From: Bacteroidetes bacterium GWA2_31_9b
Lineage (GTDB): Bacteria; Bacteroidota; Bacteroidia; Bacteroidales; UBA12077
DNA length: 9,764 bases
Direction: 5' to 3'
Assembly: GCA_001769005.1 (NCBI GenBank)
Contig: MENE01000143.1
Location: forward strand, 7,109-16,872
Each line of letters begins with the position of its first letter. Position 1 is the first letter of the stretch. The notes under the pieces are model-generated. The model was not told the origin of the DNA. It saw only the letters and a program-made list of their open reading frames with translations, and did no database searches. A program made the position numbers and the translations under genes. This document shows, piece after piece, positions 6,959 to 9,764 of the stretch.

Positions 6959-7271
6959 TCAAAAAACAGTTTTCACTCCCTAAACAATAAATAGACGTTG
7001 GATTAATTTTGGATTTTCAACAAGAATCTTTACCCATTGATCATCAGATAAACTTTTTTACTTTGTCGTGTTGTTTAAAAACCGACTCCTGAATTCTCGC
7101 AATATCAATGGTTTTAAGACCGGGTTTTTTAAGAATTTCTTTTAAATTTTCAGATGTAAATGGCTTGTCTTTTAAGTATTCAATTATTTCATGTTCAATG
7201 CGTTTGTTCCTAAAATATTGTAAGCCCGAATAGCTTTTTTGATAATTTGAATTATCATATATATCAAATTT
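6959..7271 (-). pseudogene. Decayed ArsC/Spx (YffB-like) family gene
   Basis: Translation from 7271, in the same frame as the nitroreductase and directly behind its TAG, gives 75 codons recognisable as an ArsC-family protein: DIYDNSNYQKSYSGLQYF, then IEHEIIEYLKDKPFTSENL, then KEILKKPGLKTIDIARIQES. TGA at 7046-7044 ends it. Shifting one base at the T6 run 7054-7059 restores the family's C-terminal part, SLSDDQWVKILVENPKLIQR followed by LFIV. TAG at 6982-6980 and TGA at 6961-6959 end that frame. Joined, the pieces make about 103 residues, against roughly 115 for intact relatives. There is no ATG, GTG or TTG in the first frame. Where relatives have NPRCxKSR, this has NSNYQKSY, so the catalytic cysteine is a tyrosine. 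Lost start, lost cysteine, frameshift and nonsense codon together indicate a dead gene. Intact relatives are thioredoxin-fold arsenate reductases or related redox proteins. Confidence 0.8.
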
Positions 7272-7889
7272 CTATTCTATTAATTTAAAAATCTCATCAA
7301 TTGATTTTTTTGGTTTTTGTAAAATTTCTTTGCTTGATTTACCAATTGCAACAAAAGAAATTAGATGATATTTTTCTGAAAGTCCTATAATTTCCCCTAG
7401 TTCGTCTTTAGCAATCATTGGAGCACTTAACCAACAAGCGCCATATCCCAAATCAACTGCAGAAAGCAAAATATTTTGAACTACAGCCCCTGCACTTTGA
7501 ATATCAGGGTGATTTCGCATTACATTAATTTCATCGTGACTTAATTGAACTCCTTTTTCAAGAACTGTTTCGTAATTCTCCATAGCAATTGCTATAACTG
7601 CCGGTGCATTTTCGAAAAATGTGGCAAACCATTCTACCTGAGAAAGTACATTTTTTGCTGCTATAGAATTATTCGATGGTATTTCTTTTAGTTTTTTAAT
7701 AACTTTTTCAGCCATTAAACTCAATGTATCTGTATTTGTAACTACAGTAAACATCCATGGCTGATAGTTATTAACACTTGGCGCTAAACCAGCTCGTCGG
7801 ACTATTTCTCTTAAATCATTTACAGGTACTTTTTCATCGGTAAATGTTCTTATACTTGTTCTTAACTCAATAGCCTGTTTTAATTCCAT
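7272..7889 (-). CDS. Nitroreductase-family FMN-dependent oxidoreductase
   Basis: A 205-residue protein of the nitroreductase fold, which binds FMN at the interface of a homodimer and uses NAD(P)H to reduce nitro compounds, quinones or other electron acceptors. Visible family marks are the phosphate-binding R10-T-S-I-R14 near the N-terminus, APSVNNYQPW (36-45), GYGACWLSAP (148-157) around the flavin ring, and AIGKS (181-185) near the C-terminus. Length and order are normal, so the TAG at 7274-7272 gives a full-size enzyme even though the reading frame continues into the ArsC-like remnant. The ATG at 7889-7887 has no visible Shine-Dalgarno site. The natural substrate cannot be read from sequence. 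An ancestral ATGA overlap with the ArsC-like gene is likely (inference), which would mean the two redox proteins were once translated together. Confidence 0.9.
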   Translation of the reverse strand: MELKQAIELRTSIRTFTDEKVPVNDLREIVRRAGLAPSVNNYQPWMFTVVTNTDTLSLMAEKVIKKLKEIPSNNSIAAKNVLSQVEWFATFFENAPAVIAIAMENYETVLEKGVQLSHDEINVMRNHPDIQSAGAVVQNILLSAVDLGYGACWLSAPMIAKDELGEIIGLSEKYHLISFVAIGKSSKEILQKPKKSIDEIFKLIE

Positions 7890-8005
7890 AATTCAATAGT
7901 TTTAAATATCTATAAAAATAAAAAAGATTACAAATATTATTGACTAGTTTACCAACATTTTTATAACAGAATTGTTTTTGATATACAGAATATAAACTTT
8001 AAAAT
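7890..8005. other. Spacer between purQ and the nitroreductase gene
   Basis: This is AT-rich with no coding frame and no convincing terminator. A -7-like AATATTTG on the minus strand (7938-7931) differs from TAnnTTTG at one base but has no -33 partner at 19-21 bases, so an independent nitroreductase promoter is not established. Confidence 0.4.
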
Positions 8006-8704
8006 TTATTTATGATGTAAAAGATATTTAAGCATAGACTCAAAAATAGAGTACCCGTCAGTATTTCCAAGTTCATCGTCAGATGCGCGTTCGGGATGAG
8101 GCATCATACCAAATACATTTTTCTTTACGTTGCAAATGCCCGCAATATTTTCTATTGAGCCATTTGGGTTAGCTACTGATGTAACTTCGCCATGTTGATC
8201 ACAATATCTAAAAAGTATCTGTCCATTTACACGCATTTGCTGAAGTGTTTCTTCACTTGCATAATAACGACCTTCACCATGTGCAATAGGAATTTTTAAA
8301 GGGGATTGTTTGTCAAGTTTTAATGTAAGAGCATTTGTATTGTTATCGGGAATTATATGAACATTTTTACAAACAAATTTTTGGGTATCGTTATGAAGTA
8401 ATGCTCCTGGCAATAATCCGGATTCGCATAAAATCTGAAATCCATTACAAACTCCAAAAACAAATCCTCCACGATTAGCAAACTCTATAACTTTTTCCAT
8501 AATTGGTGAATAACGTGCAATTGCTCCGGAACGTAAATAATCACCATAAGAAAATCCTCCTGGCAGTATTATTGCATCAACATTCTGCAAATCAGTGTCT
8601 TTATGCCACAACTCAACAACTTCTTGTTCTATTATGTTGCGAAGAACATATATCATATCTTGATCGCAATTTGACCCCGGGAATATTACTACACCAAATT
8701 TCAT
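8006..8704 (-). CDS. purQ: Phosphoribosylformylglycinamidine synthase, glutaminase subunit PurQ
   Basis: A 232-residue class I glutamine amidotransferase that releases ammonia from glutamine for PurL, which converts FGAR to FGAM in purine synthesis. It starts KFGVVIFPGSNCDQD, the PurQ hallmark, then ILPGGFSYGDYLRSGAIAR (46-64). The catalytic triad is complete: Cys86 in GVCNGFQ, His203 and Glu205 in MMPHPERA. HGEGRYY (142-148) is the conserved PurQ segment near the active site. The length is normal for the separate subunit, so this organism does not rely only on the large fused PurL. Neither purL nor purS is adjacent: downstream is a nitroreductase, upstream a divergent phosphatase-family gene, so PurQ stands alone here. 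A strong promoter match begins 76 bases upstream. No clear Shine-Dalgarno site precedes the ATG at 8704-8702. Confidence 0.95.
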   Translation of the reverse strand: MKFGVVIFPGSNCDQDMIYVLRNIIEQEVVELWHKDTDLQNVDAIILPGGFSYGDYLRSGAIARYSPIMEKVIEFANRGGFVFGVCNGFQILCESGLLPGALLHNDTQKFVCKNVHIIPDNNTNALTLKLDKQSPLKIPIAHGEGRYYASEETLQQMRVNGQILFRYCDQHGEVTSVANPNGSIENIAGICNVKKNVFGMMPHPERASDDELGNTDGYSIFESMLKYLLHHK

Positions 8705-8780
8705 TTGAAAATATTTTTAACTGTTATATGTTTACTAAACAATTAGATATTGCTGTATTAATCAACTGTTATTAAGACTC

Positions 8781-8812
8781 CAAATATAGAGATAATAAAT
8801 ATCTCGTACAAA
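8781..8812 (-). promoter_or_regulatory. Promoter of purQ with consensus -33 and -7 boxes
   Basis: On the minus strand TTTG (8812-8809), a 20-base spacer and TATATTTG (8788-8781) match the Bacteroidota primary sigma consensus TTTG-N19-21-TAnnTTTG at every fixed base. Transcription would start near 8775, leaving a leader of about 70 bases before the purQ ATG. Confidence 0.75.
8789..8805. promoter_or_regulatory. Palindromic operator candidate in the purQ promoter spacer
   Basis: GAGATA (8789-8794) and TATCTC (8800-8805) form a perfect 6-bp inverted repeat with a 5-base centre, lying wholly between the -33 and -7 boxes of the purQ promoter. A dimeric regulator bound here would block RNA polymerase, so repression is the natural reading. 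The regulator is unknown and purine control is inference from the downstream gene. Confidence 0.45.
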
Positions 8813-8849
8813 TATTCATTTTTACTTTTTAACAGTTTTAAATATTTTA

Positions 8850-8857
8850 TACCTTCG
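8850..8857 (+). promoter_or_regulatory. Candidate -7 box of the divergent phosphatase-family gene
   Basis: TACCTTCG matches TAnnTTTG with one mismatch. At the 20-base distance only TTTT (8826-8829) stands in place of TTTG, so the promoter is weak or not real. The leader to the ATG at 8880 would be about 15 bases. Confidence 0.3.
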
Positions 8858-8879
8858 GTAAGAATTTAAAAATACTATT

Positions 8880-9764
8880 ATGAAAGGTTTTCTGATTATG
8901 ATAAAACTGATAATTATTTTACTATTTATTTTGTTTGTTCTTTTTGCAATTTTCTTGCTATTTTCATCAATTACGAATTATAAACCCCCAGTATCTGAAT
9001 TGATTTTCAAATCGGATGCTCCAGACAAAATAGATGTTGATAAGGATCTAAATTTATTAATTTGGAATATAGGATATTGTGGTTTAAGTGACGATATGGA
9101 TTTTTTTTATGATGGGGGGAAACAAGTAAGAACATCGAAAGAAAATGTGAATAATAATATGAATGTTATTTTTGATTTTATTTCCAAAAAAAATAATCAA
9201 TCGTTCATCTTATTGCAAGAAGTGGATTTATCATCACGAAGAAGCTATTTTACAAATCAATTTGATTTAATTACAAAAGCCCTTTCTAAACATAATGGAT
9301 TTTTTGCTAAGAATTATGATGTGAAATTTGTACCAACTCCAATCTACAATCCTCTTGGAACGGTAATATCTGGATTAGCAAGTTTTTCGGGATTTATTCC
9401 TGCTTCAGTAATAAGGTATTCGTTTCCTGGAAACTTCAGTTGGCCAACCAGTTTATTTATGCTCGACAGATGTTTTATGGTAATGCGTTTTCCTACAAGT
9501 AATAATAAGGAGTTATTGGTAATTAATACTCATAACTCAGCATATGATGATGGTTCTTTAAAGACTCAACAAATGGAATATTTAAAGAAATTTTTGATTG
9601 TTGAGTATAATAAAGGAAATTATGTAATAGTGGGTGGCGATTGGAATCAAAATCCTCCTGAATTGGCACGAGAGGATTTACAAAAGAACTCTCCAGCAAA
9701 ACGGTTTATTTTAAATTCTGTACCTGAAAATTATCTTCCATCAGAATGGAAGTGGATTTATGAT
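8880..9764 (+). CDS. Membrane-anchored endonuclease/exonuclease/phosphatase-family protein (partial, runs off right edge)
   Basis: The only plus-strand gene: 295 codons are open from ATG 8880 to the window end without a stop, so the C-terminus is missing. A hydrophobic helix at about 8-29 with no signal cleavage site suggests an N-terminal membrane anchor. The rest carries the order of the EEP (DNase I/exonuclease III-like) fold: LLIWNIGY with Asn63, FILLQEVD with Glu114 as metal ligand, NTHNSAYDDG with His218, and VGGDWNQNP with Asp254 and Asn256. The final SDH segment expected near the C-terminus would lie outside the window. Such enzymes cut phosphodiester or phosphomonoester bonds in nucleic acids, lipids or inositol phosphates; the substrate cannot be told. 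Met7 at 8898 is an alternative start, having AAAGG 10 bases before it, while the first ATG has only a poor site. It is divergent from purQ. Confidence 0.85.
   Translation, partial: MKGFLIMIKLIIILLFILFVLFAIFLLFSSITNYKPPVSELIFKSDAPDKIDVDKDLNLLIWNIGYCGLSDDMDFFYDGGKQVRTSKENVNNNMNVIFDFISKKNNQSFILLQEVDLSSRRSYFTNQFDLITKALSKHNGFFAKNYDVKFVPTPIYNPLGTVISGLASFSGFIPASVIRYSFPGNFSWPTSLFMLDRCFMVMRFPTSNNKELLVINTHNSAYDDGSLKTQQMEYLKKFLIVEYNKGNYVIVGGDWNQNPPELAREDLQKNSPAKRFILNSVPENYLPSEWKWIYD

Larger units (their letters stand above)
8719..8837. repeat. Three copies of the octamer AACTGTTA between the divergent genes
   Basis: AACTGTTA occurs at 8719-8726 and 8764-8771 (both extend to AACTGTTAT, start-to-start distance 45 bases), and as its reverse complement TAACAGTT at 8830-8837. 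Two copies fall in the purQ leader and one lies ahead of the divergent gene. They may be sites of a shared regulator, or a chance recurrence in AT-rich DNA. Confidence 0.4.

Noticed and set aside
1..9764. Transposase, integrase, phage, CRISPR, tRNA or rRNA content
   Set aside because: I saw no such genes, no regularly spaced direct repeats and no cloverleaf tRNA pattern on either strand; the region looks chromosomal.

Overview
The window is AT-rich and shows Bacteroidota traits: a promoter matching the TTTG-N19-21-TAnnTTTG form of that phylum, mostly weak or absent Shine-Dalgarno sites, a lipoprotein with acidic residues just after its cysteine, and a partial methylmalonyl-CoA mutase gene as in succinate/propionate-producing members. 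A strictly or facultatively anaerobic Bacteroidales/Marinilabiliales-like organism would fit; this is inference and the genus cannot be named.

Layout, left to right. Everything except the last gene is on the minus strand. At 1-66 lie the first 22 codons of a methylmalonyl-CoA mutase small subunit. A 14-bp perfect hairpin (165-202) probably terminates the next gene, an unrecognised lipoprotein (222-980). Positions 1115-3388 hold a tight three-gene signalling operon, transcribed in the order single-domain response regulator, CheC-type phosphatase, cytoplasmic PAS histidine kinase. A gene-free stretch (3389-3741) follows, with long A/T tracts and a three-helix structured element next to the end of fumC. 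Then come two fumarases of unrelated families side by side: iron-free class II FumC (3742-5127) and oxygen-sensitive [4Fe-4S] class I fumarase (5231-6850), separated by a hairpin. Next is a decayed ArsC/Spx-family gene (about 6959-7271), lying directly behind and in frame with a nitroreductase (7272-7889). PurQ (8006-8704) follows, with a very well matched promoter whose spacer contains a palindrome. Divergent from it, an endonuclease/exonuclease/phosphatase-family membrane-anchored protein starts at 8880 and runs off the right edge.

How the genes relate. The fumarase pair gives the same malate/fumarate conversion with and without an iron-sulfur cluster, which suits changing oxygen or iron supply; the mutase at the left edge uses succinyl-CoA, another C4 intermediate of the reductive branch, but is separated by unrelated genes. 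The CheY-CheC-kinase set looks like a self-contained phosphorelay with its own phosphatase. No chemotaxis core genes are in view. I saw no complete mobile element, CRISPR array, tRNA or rRNA. The least expected items are the broken ArsC-like gene, the structured element beside fumC, the palindromic purQ promoter with nearby repeated octamers, and the stand-alone CheC module.
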